Part shown: positions 25,387 through 36,412 of the stretch, in pieces | How the letters are laid out: each line of letters begins with the position of its first letter | How positions within the stretch are numbered: position 1 is the first letter of the stretch | Assembly (NCBI RefSeq): GCF_006861675.1 | Contig: NZ_SGJB01000002.1 | Location: 109,207-173,206 of the forward strand | Direction: 5' to 3' | DNA: 64,000 bases | Source of the DNA: Peptacetobacter hominis | GTDB lineage: Bacteria > Bacillota > Clostridia > Peptostreptococcales > Peptostreptococcaceae | Notes under the pieces: model-generated | Told to the model about the DNA's origin: nothing | The model's input: only the letters and a program-made list of their open reading frames with translations | Databases searched by the model: none | Translations under genes and position numbers: made by a program

Positions 25387-26133
25387 ATGGAACAGTACAG
25401 AGATTTTGCTTTTATATACGATGAACTGATGAACGATGTAGACTACGACAAATGGGTCGATTATGTAGAAGAAATAATAAAAAAAGAAGGTGCACAGGTA
25501 CAGAATATACTTGAACTTGCGTGTGGAACAGGAAATATGACAATTCCTCTTACTAAAAAGGGATACGATATAGCCGGAATAGATATTTCTCGGGAAATGC
25601 TTGAAGTTGCACTTGAAAAAGCTGAAAAAGAAGGAGTGGAACTTGTACTTCTTCAGCAGGACATAGCAGAACTTGACTTTGATGTTGAAAATCTTGACTG
25701 TGTGCTTTGTGCATGTGATGGTTTCAACTATATTACATACGACGACGATCTTGAAAATGTATTTACAAAGGTGCACGAACTGCTAAAACCAGGTGGAATA
25801 TTTATATTCGATATAAGTTCATACTACAAGTTGTCTGAAATACTTGGAAACAATATATACGGAGAAAACAGAGAAGACGTGGCATATATGTGGAGAAACT
25901 GTTTTGATCCGGAAGAAAATCTTGTGGAAATGGAACTGGCCTTCTTTGTAAAGGACGAAGATGGAAAATTCGATAGATTTGAGGAAATACATCAGCAAAG
26001 AGCATACACTGAGGAGGAAATAATCGATATACTTTCTGATTCAGGATTTGAAGATATAAAAGTATACTCTGATTTTGAATTTGAATCTCCAAAAGAGGAT
26101 TCAGAAAGACTGTTCTTTGTCTGCAGAAAATAA
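25387..26133 (+). CDS. Class I SAM-dependent methyltransferase
   Basis: A 248-aa Rossmann methyltransferase. Motif I is ILELACGTGNM, motif II acidic residue in IAGIDISREML, and DFDVENLDCVLCACDGFNYI with the proline motif LLKPGGIFIFDIS. The C-terminal part has the beta-barrel-like insertion VEMELAFFVKDEDGKFDRFEEIHQ typical of YqeM/TehB-like small-molecule methyltransferases. Substrate unknown. AGGAGCGG precedes the start. It lies 47 bases ahead of hslO on the same strand and may share its transcript. Confidence 0.8.
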   Translation: MEQYRDFAFIYDELMNDVDYDKWVDYVEEIIKKEGAQVQNILELACGTGNMTIPLTKKGYDIAGIDISREMLEVALEKAEKEGVELVLLQQDIAELDFDVENLDCVLCACDGFNYITYDDDLENVFTKVHELLKPGGIFIFDISSYYKLSEILGNNIYGENREDVAYMWRNCFDPEENLVEMELAFFVKDEDGKFDRFEEIHQQRAYTEEEIIDILSDSGFEDIKVYSDFEFESPKEDSERLFFVCRK

Positions 26134-26179
26134 ACAATCGATAGGATTATAAATACTAAAAGTTATTATGGAGGTAAAC

Positions 26180-27055
26180 ATGAAAGATTATGTTATAAGA
26201 GCCACATCTGAAAACGGTGAGGTAAGAGCATTTGTTGCCCGCACAACTAATATGGTTGAGGATGCAAGAAAAGCTCATAATACTACAAAGGTTGCTACAG
26301 CGGCACTTGGAAGAACACTTACAGCAACATCTATGATGGGGCTTATGATGAAAAACAAAGGCGATGAACTTACTGCAATAGTAAAAGGTGGTGGCCCTAT
26401 AGGTACAATACTTGCCACTTCAGATGCACAGGGATATGTAAGAGGATATGTTACAAATCCTGATGTGGAAGTTGAAAATTATCCAAATGGAAAACTTAAT
26501 GTAGCAGGAGCTGTAGGAAACGACGGTACTATAAAGGTAATAAAAGACCTTGGACTTAGAGAGCCAGTAAACGGAATGTCACCTATAGTCACGGGAGAAA
26601 TAGCTGAAGATTTTACATACTATTTTACAGTATCAGAGCAGACTCCATCAGCTGTTTCGCTTGGGGTATATACTACTCATTATAATGTAGAGCATGCTGG
26701 AGGATTTATAGTTCAGCTTATGCCTGATGCTACAGAAGCTACTATAGCACAGCTTGAAAAGAACATAGGAAAAATAAAATCAATAACAGAGATGTACAGA
26801 GAAGGTCTTACACCTGAAGATGTACTTGAGCTTGTACTTGAAGGACTTAATCCTGTTATACTTGACAAACTTGAAGTTGGATTCAGATGTGTATGTTCAA
26901 AAGAAAGAGTCAAAAAAGCGTTTATAGCGATGGGAAAAAAAGCACTTTCTGAAATAATAGAGGAAGATCATCAGGCAGAGGTAACATGCCAGTTCTGTAG
27001 CGAAAAATATCACTACAACGAGGATGAACTTAGAGAGATACTTTCTGATATGTAG
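26180..27055 (+). CDS. hslO: Redox-regulated chaperone Hsp33
   Basis: A 291-aa cytosolic holdase. The N-terminal fold has FVARTTNMVEDARKAHN and GGGPIGTILATSDAQG. The C-terminal zinc redox switch has the cysteine set CVC...CQFC (FRCVCSKERVK and VTCQFCSEKYHY), which releases zinc and forms disulfides on oxidation. The ATG at 26180 is chosen: GGAGG lies seven bases upstream, and an ATG at 26168 is part of that site. It runs almost directly (12 bases) into the PHP phosphatase gene. Confidence 0.95.
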   Translation: MKDYVIRATSENGEVRAFVARTTNMVEDARKAHNTTKVATAALGRTLTATSMMGLMMKNKGDELTAIVKGGGPIGTILATSDAQGYVRGYVTNPDVEVENYPNGKLNVAGAVGNDGTIKVIKDLGLREPVNGMSPIVTGEIAEDFTYYFTVSEQTPSAVSLGVYTTHYNVEHAGGFIVQLMPDATEATIAQLEKNIGKIKSITEMYREGLTPEDVLELVLEGLNPVILDKLEVGFRCVCSKERVKKAFIAMGKKALSEIIEEDHQAEVTCQFCSEKYHYNEDELREILSDM

Positions 27056-27067
27056 GAAGGTGATAAT

Positions 27068-27865
27068 GTGGAAAAATATATAGCAGACTGCCATATACAT
27101 TCTGGATTTTCATTTGACTCAAATGAGAAAATAGAAAATATAGCTATGGCGGCAAAAGAAAAAAATTTATCTGAAATATATATGACAGAACATTTCAGCG
27201 TACTTGAAGAGGACCCAAGTTATGGGTATTTTGATTACAATGGGTATTCAGATGCTATAAAAAAAGCTTCGGAAAAGTACGGAATAAAGATAAAAAAAGG
27301 TCTTGAAATAGGTGAGGGCCACAGAAAAAAAGAAGATATAGACGAATTTATAAAGGATAAAAATTTTGATTTTATAATAGGTTCTCTTCATAATCTGGGT
27401 TCTGATACACTTAGAATGACTTTTAGAAAACATGGGTACGATGCGATGTATGAAATGTATTTTGAAGAACTGTATAAAATGGTTTGTACTGCAGATTTTG
27501 ATGTTCTTGGGCATCTTGATCTTGCCCAGAGGTATTCATGGATTGAAGGCGTGGAAAAACAGTACGATATATCAAAATACAGTGATTATATATTCGAAAC
27601 TCTGAAGAAAATAATAGATAGAGGTTTTGGAATAGAGATAAATACATCGTTTATAAAACCAGATAGAAATATAACTCTTCCAAGAATAGAAGTTATAAAA
27701 ATGTATAAAGAGCTTGGAGGAGAAATAATAACAGTTGGATCAGATTCGCATAAATTTGATAGAGTTGGAGAAAATATAGAAAAAACATATGAATTGTTAA
27801 GAGAGTGTGGATTCAAATATATATCATCTTTTAAAAACAGGATATGTGAATTTAAAAATCTATAA
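27068..27865 (+). CDS. PHP-domain phosphatase, histidinol-phosphatase (HisK) type
   Basis: A 265-aa metal-dependent phosphoesterase. PHP motifs are visible in order: DCHIHSGFS, MTEHFSV, GLEIGEGHRK, IIGSLHN, DVLGHLDLAQRY, EINTS and TVGSDSHKFDRVG. Members of this group cleave histidinol phosphate, but no other his genes lie nearby, so another phosphate ester is possible. The start is GTG with AGGAAGGTG upstream. It is likely co-transcribed with hslO and ends at a terminator. Confidence 0.8.
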   Translation: MEKYIADCHIHSGFSFDSNEKIENIAMAAKEKNLSEIYMTEHFSVLEEDPSYGYFDYNGYSDAIKKASEKYGIKIKKGLEIGEGHRKKEDIDEFIKDKNFDFIIGSLHNLGSDTLRMTFRKHGYDAMYEMYFEELYKMVCTADFDVLGHLDLAQRYSWIEGVEKQYDISKYSDYIFETLKKIIDRGFGIEINTSFIKPDRNITLPRIEVIKMYKELGGEIITVGSDSHKFDRVGENIEKTYELLRECGFKYISSFKNRICEFKNL

Positions 27866-27867
27866 TA

Positions 27868-27905
27868 AAAAGGCAGCATTATACAATGTATATTGCTGCC
27901 TTTTA
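27868..27905 (+). terminator. Rho-independent terminator after the PHP phosphatase
   Basis: AAGGCAGCA and TGCTGCCTT arms with a TTTTAT tail. Confidence 0.85.
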
Positions 27906-28035
27906 TATTAAATAAAATATTATATCTATAGGATTTATAAATAAAAAATATACCGTACAAATAAAAAATAATATATAATAATATCATAGTGAATATGTTG
28001 AAAACACAAAGAATTTGTATACGGAGGGAATAGAA

Positions 28036-29391
28036 ATGTATTTTGAAAACAGATTGGAAATAAATCAGTCACAAAAGCTTGTAATGAATATGCGGATTAA
28101 ACAGTCTCTTTCTATTCTCAATATGAGCAGAGCGGAAATTGAGGAGGAAATAAAAAATGAAGCCGAGAGTAATCCTATTCTTGATGCTGAAAAAAATGAA
28201 GATGGTATAGATTGGGAAAAATATATAAAAGACATGGACAGAACTCCCGAGATAAAGGATAAAAATGAAATAGCATACAATGCCGATAATGAAGTAGATT
28301 TTGAGAATATGGTGAAATATTCCGGTACTATGTATGATTATCTTATGGAAGAGATAGGGTGTTTTGATTTAAGTGAAAAAGAAAGAAAAATATGCAGTTA
28401 TATTATAGATAGTCTTGATGAAGATGGATATTTAAGAGAAAATGAAAGAGAACTTGCAAAGGAAGCAGGATGTTCGTTCAAGGAGTACATAGACTGCCTT
28501 AGAATAGTTCAGCAGCTTGAACCGGCAGGAATTGGTGCCAGAAACCTATCTGAATGTCTTCTTATACAGATAGAATCTATGGGAGAAGACGATGAAGTAC
28601 TAAAAAATATAATAGAATATGATTTGGAACTTATAGGAAAAAATAAACTTAGAGATATATCAAAAAAATATAAAATAAGTCTGGAAAAATGCAAAGAATA
28701 TATAGATATAATAAGAAGACTCGATCCAAGACCGGGAAGAGTCTGTTCATCAGAAAGCAGTGTATATGTACAACCGGATGTAATTATAAGAATAGAAGAT
28801 GGTGAGCCGGTTGTGGTGGAAAATGATAAGGATTTATATACTCTTAAAATAAATACATTCTACAGCGATATAATAAAAAACGGTGAAAGTGATGACAAAG
28901 CAAAGGAATTTGTAAAGGAAAAACTTAACTCAGCTGTAAATCTTATGAAAAATATAGAGAGCAGAAAAAATACAGTTATGAAAATAGCCTTGGAGATTGC
29001 CAGTAAGCAAAGAGAGTTTATGCTTGGCGGAAGCAGATATCTTAAACCTATGAAAATGAAGGATCTGGCGGATGAACTGGGATTCCATGAATCTACAATA
29101 AGTAGAGGAGTGAATGGAAAGTATATGCTGACTCCTTTTGGAATGTATGAATTCAGATACTTCTTTACTAATGCTATAGAAACTGCCGGAAATGAAGAGG
29201 GAACATCAAGTACAGGTATAAAAAGTCGGATACGGGATATAATTGCTTCTGAAAATAGGAAAAAACCTATGAGTGATGAGGCTATTTCAAAAATGCTAAA
29301 AGTTTCAGGTATAAATATAGCAAGAAGGACTGTTGCCAAATATAGAGAAGAACTTGGTATTCCATCATCAAGCAGAAGAAAAGAATTTTAG
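28036..29391 (+). CDS. rpoN: RNA polymerase sigma-54 factor
   Basis: A 451-aa alternative sigma factor that reads -24/-12 promoters and needs enhancer-binding proteins. Region I starts RLEINQSQKLVMNMRIKQSLSIL (the glutamine/leucine-rich activator-response part), the core-binding domain covers about 85-270, and the RpoN box ARRTVAKYRE lies near the C terminus, preceded by the HTH HESTISRGVNGKYM. ATG 28036 follows GGAGGG by eight bases, so the upstream in-frame start at 28015 is rejected. Its partners in this window are the two activators at 1228 and 5899 and the cdsB promoter. Confidence 0.95.
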   Translation: MYFENRLEINQSQKLVMNMRIKQSLSILNMSRAEIEEEIKNEAESNPILDAEKNEDGIDWEKYIKDMDRTPEIKDKNEIAYNADNEVDFENMVKYSGTMYDYLMEEIGCFDLSEKERKICSYIIDSLDEDGYLRENERELAKEAGCSFKEYIDCLRIVQQLEPAGIGARNLSECLLIQIESMGEDDEVLKNIIEYDLELIGKNKLRDISKKYKISLEKCKEYIDIIRRLDPRPGRVCSSESSVYVQPDVIIRIEDGEPVVVENDKDLYTLKINTFYSDIIKNGESDDKAKEFVKEKLNSAVNLMKNIESRKNTVMKIALEIASKQREFMLGGSRYLKPMKMKDLADELGFHESTISRGVNGKYMLTPFGMYEFRYFFTNAIETAGNEEGTSSTGIKSRIRDIIASENRKKPMSDEAISKMLKVSGINIARRTVAKYREELGIPSSSRRKEF

Positions 29392-29437
29392 ATGGGAAAT
29401 CTATAATTCAGAATAAAAATTAGATATTTTAACGTTT

Positions 29438-29475
29438 AAATAACCTCTGATTGTTTTGAATCAGAGGTTATTTGT
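29438..29475 (+). terminator. Rho-independent terminator after rpoN
   Basis: AAATAACCTCTGA and TCAGAGGTTATTT, ten-base loop, T-rich tail. It lies in the 372-base gap before cggR. Confidence 0.8.
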
Positions 29476-29662
29476 ATTTTTTGATATGTATAAGTTAAAA
29501 TAATTTTTCAAAATATAGATTTATTGATAGTTACTATAGTGTGCAATCTGTGCAAACGATTTATCTATAATGAATATCAATAAAACCCTGTAATAAAGAT
29601 ATATAAACAATTTTAAGACTATGTAAAATATGCTTTATTTTAAAATTTTTTCAAAAAAGGTA

Positions 29663-29691
29663 TTGAAAAGTGAACTGAAATACTATAAAAT
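29663..29691 (+). promoter_or_regulatory. Sigma-A promoter of the cggR-glycolysis operon
   Basis: TTGAAA, 17-base spacer, TAAAAT, with transcription expected near 29698, just ahead of the CggR-type operator. Confidence 0.55.
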
Positions 29692-29703
29692 AAAATTATC
29701 TTG

Positions 29704-29740
29704 TGGGACTGAAAATAACATACGGGACACGAAAAGTCCC
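29704..29740 (+). promoter_or_regulatory. CggR-type operator
   Basis: Two direct half-sites TGGGAC-N6-TAAC and CGGGAC-N6-AGTC separated by three bases, closely matching the B. subtilis CggR layout CGGGAC-N6-TGTC in tandem. It lies just downstream of the promoter, where bound repressor would block elongation. Confidence 0.7.
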
Positions 29741-29763
29741 TTGAATGCAAGAAGGAGAATTTT

Positions 29764-30783
29764 ATGAGAGACCTGATAGAATTACAGAAAAAACTTATCC
29801 CTCAGGCTATTGAACTCATGGAAAGAAGATATTCAGTTCTGAGACAGATATCGCTTAGTCAGCCGATAGGAAGAAGATCTCTTTCAAATCAGCTTGGAAT
29901 AAGCGAAAGAGTTGCCAGAACAGAAACAGAGTTTCTGAAGGAACAGGGACTTATAGATGTTGCTGTTTCGGGTATGACTGTCACAGAAGAAGGTGAAGAA
30001 CTTCTTGAAAAACTGAAAGATGTAATGGCCGATATAATGGGAATAAGCAATCTTCGGGATCGAGTAAAAGAAAAACTTGGAATAAAAAAGGTTATTCTCG
30101 TTCCCGGAAGCTGCGAAGAGAATGAAACACTTCTAAGAGATGTAGCAAGAGATGGTGCAGAGTATTTCCTAAGTATATTAAAGGATGGAAATACAGTGGC
30201 AATTACAGGTGGGACTACAATGCTTGAATTTGCAAATGCAGTCAAAACAGACAAGAAATACGAAAACACACTTGTCATACCGGCAAGAGGAAGTATGGGA
30301 ACAGAAGTTGAGACTCAGTCAAATAGCATAGTGGCAAAACTTGGAAGACGGATACATTCCGATTTTGAACTTCTGCACATACCGGATGAACTTGATAAAA
30401 GTGCTATGAAGACACTTACAAGAGTACCGGAAATTAAAAATACACTGGATCATATATCAGAAACAGATATTTTAGTATTCAGTATAGGAAGAGCTGACGT
30501 GATGCTTGAAAGAAGAAATCTTTCAGAAGAACAGAAAGAGGAAATTCTTAAAAATCACGCTGTGGGAGAAGCATTTGGACATTACTTTGATAAAGAAGGT
30601 AATGTAGTGTACAAGATTAATACAGTAGGAATCGACTTTGACACATTCAGAAAAATAAAGGAGAGTATCCTTATATTTGCAGGAGATGAAAAAGTTGAAG
30701 CGTTCATGGCTGTAGCGGAAACAAATAAAAATCTTGTGCTTGTTACAGATGAACAGAGTGCACACCACATACTTGGACAGTAA
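29764..30783 (+). CDS. cggR: Central glycolytic genes regulator
   Basis: A 339-aa SorC/DeoR-type repressor. The N-terminal winged helix includes GRRSLSNQLGISERVARTETEFLKEQGLI. The sugar-binding domain follows, with ITGGTTMLEFANAV and ARGSMGTEVETQSNSIVAKLG, which binds fructose-1,6-bisphosphate in B. subtilis. It heads cggR-gapA-pgk-tpiA-gpmI and a matching operator lies upstream, so autoregulation is expected. AAGGAG precedes the ATG. The gap to gapA is only 73 bases. Confidence 0.92.
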   Translation: MRDLIELQKKLIPQAIELMERRYSVLRQISLSQPIGRRSLSNQLGISERVARTETEFLKEQGLIDVAVSGMTVTEEGEELLEKLKDVMADIMGISNLRDRVKEKLGIKKVILVPGSCEENETLLRDVARDGAEYFLSILKDGNTVAITGGTTMLEFANAVKTDKKYENTLVIPARGSMGTEVETQSNSIVAKLGRRIHSDFELLHIPDELDKSAMKTLTRVPEIKNTLDHISETDILVFSIGRADVMLERRNLSEEQKEEILKNHAVGEAFGHYFDKEGNVVYKINTVGIDFDTFRKIKESILIFAGDEKVEAFMAVAETNKNLVLVTDEQSAHHILGQ

Positions 30784-30790
30784 GAAATGA

Positions 30791-31864
<1,074 letters not shown>

Positions 31865-32205
31865 TAATGACAAAAGTAATATCTGCAGCTATTTACATAA
31901 TTGCTGAACAACAGTAGAATAATAAGTAGATAAACTGCAAATATATAACGATACACTGGAATTGCATATTCTCCATAACTGCAATCCTTGTATATAAATG
32001 AATACATTCAATTAATAACCTTCGTTATGTACCCCCATACATAACCTATAATATTAATGTACTTCAGAAAAAGTCCTGGTTTGTAGTTTTTCGCTACGGA
32101 CTCAGGACTTTTTTTCAGATATACGATAAGAATACGGACATAAACGGATGAAAGGTAATCATCCTATTAACATAAATACAAATATTTTTAAAGGAGATAT
32201 TGAAT
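31865..32205 (+). other. 341-base gap between gapA and pgk
   Basis: No coding frame of note. It holds the terminator hairpin at 32068-32116 and the pgk ribosome site. The bases 31865-32060 show several short A/T-rich dyads but no recognised element. Confidence 0.5.
32068..32116 (+). terminator. Terminator between gapA and pgk
   Basis: Outer stem AAAAAGTCCTG and CAGGACTTTTT, inner stem GTTTGTAG with CTACGGAC, seven-T tail. It probably sets the gapA to pgk expression ratio, or ends the first transcript. Confidence 0.8.
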
Positions 32206-33405
32206 ATGTCAATGCTAAACAAAAAAACAATAGAAGATATACAGGTTGCCGGAAAAAGAGTACTTGTAAGATGTGACTTCAATGTACCTCTAAAAGACGG
32301 TGTTATAACTGATGAAAACAGATTAAACGGAGCTCTTCCAACAATAAAATACCTTATAGACCACAATGCAAGAGTTATACTTTGCTCTCACTTAGGTAAA
32401 CCAAAAGGAGAAGCTAAACCTGAATTATCTCTTGCTCCAGTTGCAAAGAGATTATCTGAAATGCTTGGACAGGAAGTTGTATTTGCTGCTGATGATTGTG
32501 TAGTTGGTGAAAATGCTAAAAAAGCTGCTGCAGAATTAAAAGACGGAGAAGTAATGCTTCTTGAAAATACAAGATATAGAAAAGAAGAAACTAAAAACGA
32601 AGAAAACTTCTCAAAAGAACTAGCATCTCTTGCTGAAATATTTGTAAACGATGCATTCGGTACTGCACACAGAGCTCACTGCTCAACTGTTGGTGCAGGA
32701 CAGTTCTTAGAGGAAAGAGTATGTGGATACCTAATACAGAAAGAACTTAAATTCTTAGGTGAAGCTGTTGAAACTCCAGACAGACCATTTGTTGCAATAT
32801 TAGGTGGAGCTAAGGTTTCTGATAAATTAGGCGTTATAAACAACCTTCTTGATAAAGTTGATACACTTATAATAGGTGGAGGTATGGGATATACTTTTCT
32901 AAAAGCTATGGGACATGAAATAGGAAATTCTCTTCTTGAAGAAGATAAAATAGAATACACTAAAGAAATGATGGCAAAAGCTGAAGAGAAAGGTGTTAAA
33001 CTTTTACTTCCAATAGATATAACTTACGCTGCTCAGTTCGGTGAAAATGAAACTCCTATAATATCTGAAGGAAGAGACATACCATCAGATCACGAAGGTC
33101 TTGATATAGGACCAAAAACTGCTGAAATGTATGCAGATGCTGTAAAATCAGCAAAAACAGTTATATGGAACGGACCAATGGGAGTATTCGAATTCAAGAA
33201 CTTCGCAAAAGGTACTGAAGCTGTTGCAAAAGCTATGGCTGAAACAGATGCAGTTACAATAATAGGTGGAGGAGACTCTGCAGCTGCAGTTAACCAGATG
33301 GGATTCGGAGATAAGATGACTCACGTTTCTACAGGTGGTGGAGCATCACTTGAGTTCCTTGAAGGAAAAGAACTTCCAGGTATAGCATGCCTTGACGAAA
33401 AATAA
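32206..33405 (+). CDS. pgk: Phosphoglycerate kinase
   Basis: A 399-aa glycolytic kinase. Substrate-binding [15 protein letters not shown], then [16 protein letters not shown], and the nucleotide loop region [13 protein letters not shown] and [13 protein letters not shown] near the end. ATG 32206 is used, nine bases after AAGGAG; a TTG at 32200 is too close to that site. Typical length. It is followed by tpiA and gpmI with gaps of 49 and 12 bases. Confidence 0.96.
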   Translation: MSMLNKKTIEDIQVAGKRVLVRCDFNVPLKDGVITDENRLNGALPTIKYLIDHNARVILCSHLGKPKGEAKPELSLAPVAKRLSEMLGQEVVFAADDCVVGENAKKAAAELKDGEVMLLENTRYRKEETKNEENFSKELASLAEIFVNDAFGTAHRAHCSTVGAGQFLEERVCGYLIQKELKFLGEAVETPDRPFVAILGGAKVSDKLGVINNLLDKVDTLIIGGGMGYTFLKAMGHEIGNSLLEEDKIEYTKEMMAKAEEKGVKLLLPIDITYAAQFGENETPIISEGRDIPSDHEGLDIGPKTAEMYADAVKSAKTVIWNGPMGVFEFKNFAKGTEAVAKAMAETDAVTIIGGGDSAAAVNQMGFGDKMTHVSTGGGASLEFLEGKELPGIACLDEK

Positions 33406-33454
33406 GAACATTTAACATATGATTTATAAATGATAAATTATGGAGGAATCTAAA

Positions 33455-34198
33455 ATGAGAAAACCTATAATAGCAGGAAACTGGAAAATGAACAAAACTA
33501 TAAAAGAAGCTTTAGAATTTGCTGAAGCAGTAAAAGGAAATACTTGTCCGGATAAAGCTGAAGCAGTTATATGTGCTCCTTTTACATTATTAAAAGACCT
33601 TAAAGAAGCAACTAAAGGAACTGACATAAAAATAGGTGCTCAGAACATGCACTTTGAAGAAAGTGGAGCATTCACAGGAGAAGTATCTCCATTAATGCTT
33701 AAAGAACTTGACATAGACTACGTAGTAATAGGACATTCTGAAAGAAGAGAATACTTCAACGAAACTGATGAAACAGTAAACAAAAAAGTTTTAAAGGCTT
33801 TAGAAGTTGGAATAGATCCAATACTTTGCTGTGGAGAAACTCTTGAAGAAAGAGAAGCTGACAAAACTAAAGATGTAGTTAAAGTACAGGTTGAAGAAGG
33901 ACTTAAAAATGTAGCTAAAGAAGATCTTGCAAAAGTTGTTATAGCTTATGAACCAATATGGGCTATAGGAACTGGAAAAACTGCAACTGCAGAGCAGGCT
34001 AACGATGTAATAGCATACATAAGAGAAGTTGTTAAAGGATTATACGGAGAACTTGCTGAAGAAGTAAGAATACAGTACGGTGGATCTGTAAAACCTGCAA
34101 ATGTTTCAGAAATAATGGCACAGAGCGATATAGATGGAGCATTAGTTGGTGGAGCAAGCTTAAAAGCTGAAGATTACCTTGCTTTACTTAATTTCTAA
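33455..34198 (+). CDS. tpiA: Triosephosphate isomerase
   Basis: A 247-aa TIM barrel. Catalytic residues: lysine in GNWKMNKT, histidine in VIGHSERR, glutamate in [10 protein letters not shown] ([10 protein letters not shown]); the phosphate loop is [12 protein letters not shown] and [13 protein letters not shown] 33455 follows GGAGG; the ATG at 33440 is part of that ribosome site. Third glycolytic gene of the set. Confidence 0.96.
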   Translation: MRKPIIAGNWKMNKTIKEALEFAEAVKGNTCPDKAEAVICAPFTLLKDLKEATKGTDIKIGAQNMHFEESGAFTGEVSPLMLKELDIDYVVIGHSERREYFNETDETVNKKVLKALEVGIDPILCCGETLEEREADKTKDVVKVQVEEGLKNVAKEDLAKVVIAYEPIWAIGTGKTATAEQANDVIAYIREVVKGLYGELAEEVRIQYGGSVKPANVSEIMAQSDIDGALVGGASLKAEDYLALLNF

Positions 34199-34210
34199 GG
34201 AGAGTACAAA

Positions 34211-35740
34211 ATGAAAAAACCAGTAGCATTAATAATAATGGATGGTTTCGGATATTCAAAAAGTGAAAACGGAAATGCCGTTTTCACTGCCGAAACACCT
34301 AACATAGATAGAATATCAAATGAATACCCATCAACTCTAATGAGAGCAAGCGGACTTGATGTAGGTCTTCCAGATGGACAGATGGGTAACTCTGAGGTTG
34401 GGCACACTAATATAGGTGCAGGTAGAATAGTTTATCAGGACCTTACAAGAGTAACAAAATCAATAGCTGACGGAGATTTCTTTGAAAATGAAGTTCTTTG
34501 CCATGCTATGGAAAATGCAAAAGAACATGCACTTCACATAATGGGACTTCTATCAGATGGTGGAGTTCACTCTCACATAGATCATCTTAAAGCTATACTT
34601 AAAATGGCTGAGATGAAAGGTGTTGAAAGAGTATACGTTCACGCTTTCACAGATGGTAGAGATACAGATCCTAGAAGTGCAATAGGATATGCAAAAGAAA
34701 CACTTGAAGCTATGAAGGAAACTACAGGTGAATTTGCTTCTGTTTCTGGAAGATACTATGCAATGGATAGAGACAAGAGATGGGAAAGAACAGAACTTGC
34801 CTACAATGCAATGGTAAGAGGAGAAGGAAATAAATCTGAGTGTATAATAGACGCGATAGAGGCTTCTTATGCAGATGACAAAAACGACGAGTTTATAATT
34901 CCTACAGTTATAATGAAGGATGGAAAACCAGTCGGAACAATAAAAGAAAATGACTCTGTTATATTCTTCAACTTCAGACCAGACAGAGCCAGACAGATAA
35001 CAAGAGCAATAGCGGTTGAAGATTTTGATGGATTCAAGAGAGAATTCTTCAATACATACTTTGTATGTCTTACAGAGTACGATGCTTCAATAGAAAAAGA
35101 TGTAAATGTAGCATATAAGCCACAGTCTCTTGTAAATACTCTTGGTGAGTATCTTGCAAAAAATGGAAAAACTCAGCTTAGAGCTGCAGAAACTGAGAAG
35201 TATGCACACGTTACATTCTTCTTCAATGGTGGTGTAGAAGAGCCTAACGAAAATGAGGACAGACTTCTTATACCATCTCCAAAAGTTGCAACATACGATC
35301 TTCAGCCTGAAATGTCAGCGTTTGAACTTCTTGAAAAAACAGAAGAGAAACTTGCTGAAGATAAATACGATTTTATAGCTATAAACTTTGCTAACCCTGA
35401 TATGGTTGGTCATACAGGAAGCATGGAAGCTGCTGTAAAAGCTGTTGAAACTGTTGATAAATGTGTAGGAGAATTAGTTGACAAGATAGTTTCTATGGGA
35501 GGAAGTGCAATAATAACTGCTGACCACGGAAACGCTGAACTTATGACTGATCCTGAAACAGGAAAAGTTGTAACTGCACACTCAACAAACCCTGTTCCAT
35601 TTATAGTGGCAGGAGAGGAATTCAAAGGACTTAAACTTATGGACGATGGAAGACTTTCTGACATAGCTCCAACAGTTCTTGATATGATGCACATGGAACA
35701 GCCTGCAGAAATGACAGGACATTCATTAATAATAAGATAG
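34211..35740 (+). CDS. gpmI: 2,3-bisphosphoglycerate-independent phosphoglycerate mutase
   Basis: A 509-aa manganese enzyme of the alkaline-phosphatase clan. [15 protein letters not shown] opens the phosphatase domain and [16 protein letters not shown] carries the nucleophile serine; metal ligands recur in [11 protein letters not shown] and [15 protein letters not shown] precedes the start, 12 bases after tpiA. In many Clostridia enolase follows; here the next gene is secG after a terminator, so enolase must be elsewhere. Confidence 0.96.
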   Translation: MKKPVALIIMDGFGYSKSENGNAVFTAETPNIDRISNEYPSTLMRASGLDVGLPDGQMGNSEVGHTNIGAGRIVYQDLTRVTKSIADGDFFENEVLCHAMENAKEHALHIMGLLSDGGVHSHIDHLKAILKMAEMKGVERVYVHAFTDGRDTDPRSAIGYAKETLEAMKETTGEFASVSGRYYAMDRDKRWERTELAYNAMVRGEGNKSECIIDAIEASYADDKNDEFIIPTVIMKDGKPVGTIKENDSVIFFNFRPDRARQITRAIAVEDFDGFKREFFNTYFVCLTEYDASIEKDVNVAYKPQSLVNTLGEYLAKNGKTQLRAAETEKYAHVTFFFNGGVEEPNENEDRLLIPSPKVATYDLQPEMSAFELLEKTEEKLAEDKYDFIAINFANPDMVGHTGSMEAAVKAVETVDKCVGELVDKIVSMGGSAIITADHGNAELMTDPETGKVVTAHSTNPVPFIVAGEEFKGLKLMDDGRLSDIAPTVLDMMHMEQPAEMTGHSLIIR

Positions 35741-35848
35741 TAAAATAATCCGAGATGCGTATATATGTAAAATAATATAAAAAATACTTTTAGAATTTAT
35801 CCATCAAATAAATTTAAAAGCGTATATCGTATTAGGATTTAGATATCG

Positions 35849-35884
35849 AAAAAGACCTGATTCAAATATGAATCAGGTCTTTTG
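35849..35884 (+). terminator. Rho-independent terminator after gpmI
   Basis: AAAGACCTGATTCA and TGAATCAGGTCTTT arms with a short loop and a T tail. Confidence 0.85.
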
Positions 35885-35894
35885 CATCAATATA

Positions 35895-35923
35895 TTGAGA
35901 TTTATTCTTTGATATGGTATACT
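35895..35923 (+). promoter_or_regulatory. Sigma-A promoter of secG
   Basis: TTGAGA, 17-base spacer, TATACT, about 48 bases before the secG start. Confidence 0.6.
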
Positions 35924-35970
35924 GAAATGTAATGAAAATGGAAAACATATTATAATAGGGGGAAATCTGA

Positions 35971-36204
35971 ATGGGCAACATTGTAAATATACTAATGGCT
36001 ACTCAGGTAATACTAGGGATAGCTCTTGTAATAGCTATAATGCCACAGGAAAATAAAACAGCTATGCCTTCACAGTACGGTGGAGAAGGGAACCAGTCTT
36101 ACTTTAAACCAAAAGGAAAACAGGCTTTTCTTAACAAAGTTACAAAAATAGTAGCAGTTTTATTCTTTATAAATGCAATAGCATTACTAATGGTAAGTAA
36201 ATAG
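35971..36204 (+). CDS. secG: Preprotein translocase subunit SecG
   Basis: A 77-aa two-span membrane protein of the SecYEG channel. The first helix covers about residues 4-24 (ILMATQVILGIALVIAIM). The polar loop between helices contains the GGEGNQSYF motif, and a second helix spans about 55-75. The size and the position before rnr and smpB are as in other Clostridia. AGGGGGAAA lies upstream. The loop PQENKTAMPSQYGGEG is a little shorter than in many SecG proteins. Confidence 0.88.
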   Translation: MGNIVNILMATQVILGIALVIAIMPQENKTAMPSQYGGEGNQSYFKPKGKQAFLNKVTKIVAVLFFINAIALLMVSK

Positions 36205-36273
36205 TCGGACAACAGGCCAATTGTCAATCGACTACATAATTTTAAAATTAAATTTAATGTTAAAGTTGTGAAT

Positions 36274-36322
36274 GAAGAGGGCTGATAATCAGGTTAAATT
36301 CCTGTGAGTCAGCCCTCTTTTA
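36274..36322 (+). terminator. Rho-independent terminator after secG
   Basis: AAGAGGGCTGA and TCAGCCCTCTT arms with a structured loop and TTTT tail. Confidence 0.85.
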
Positions 36323-36412
36323 ACTTAATATGGTATAATGTATCTAAATAGAAAAAATAGAAGTATATATGCAGATTTATAGATATTAAAAAAGGGAAAG
36401 AGGTGTAAATTT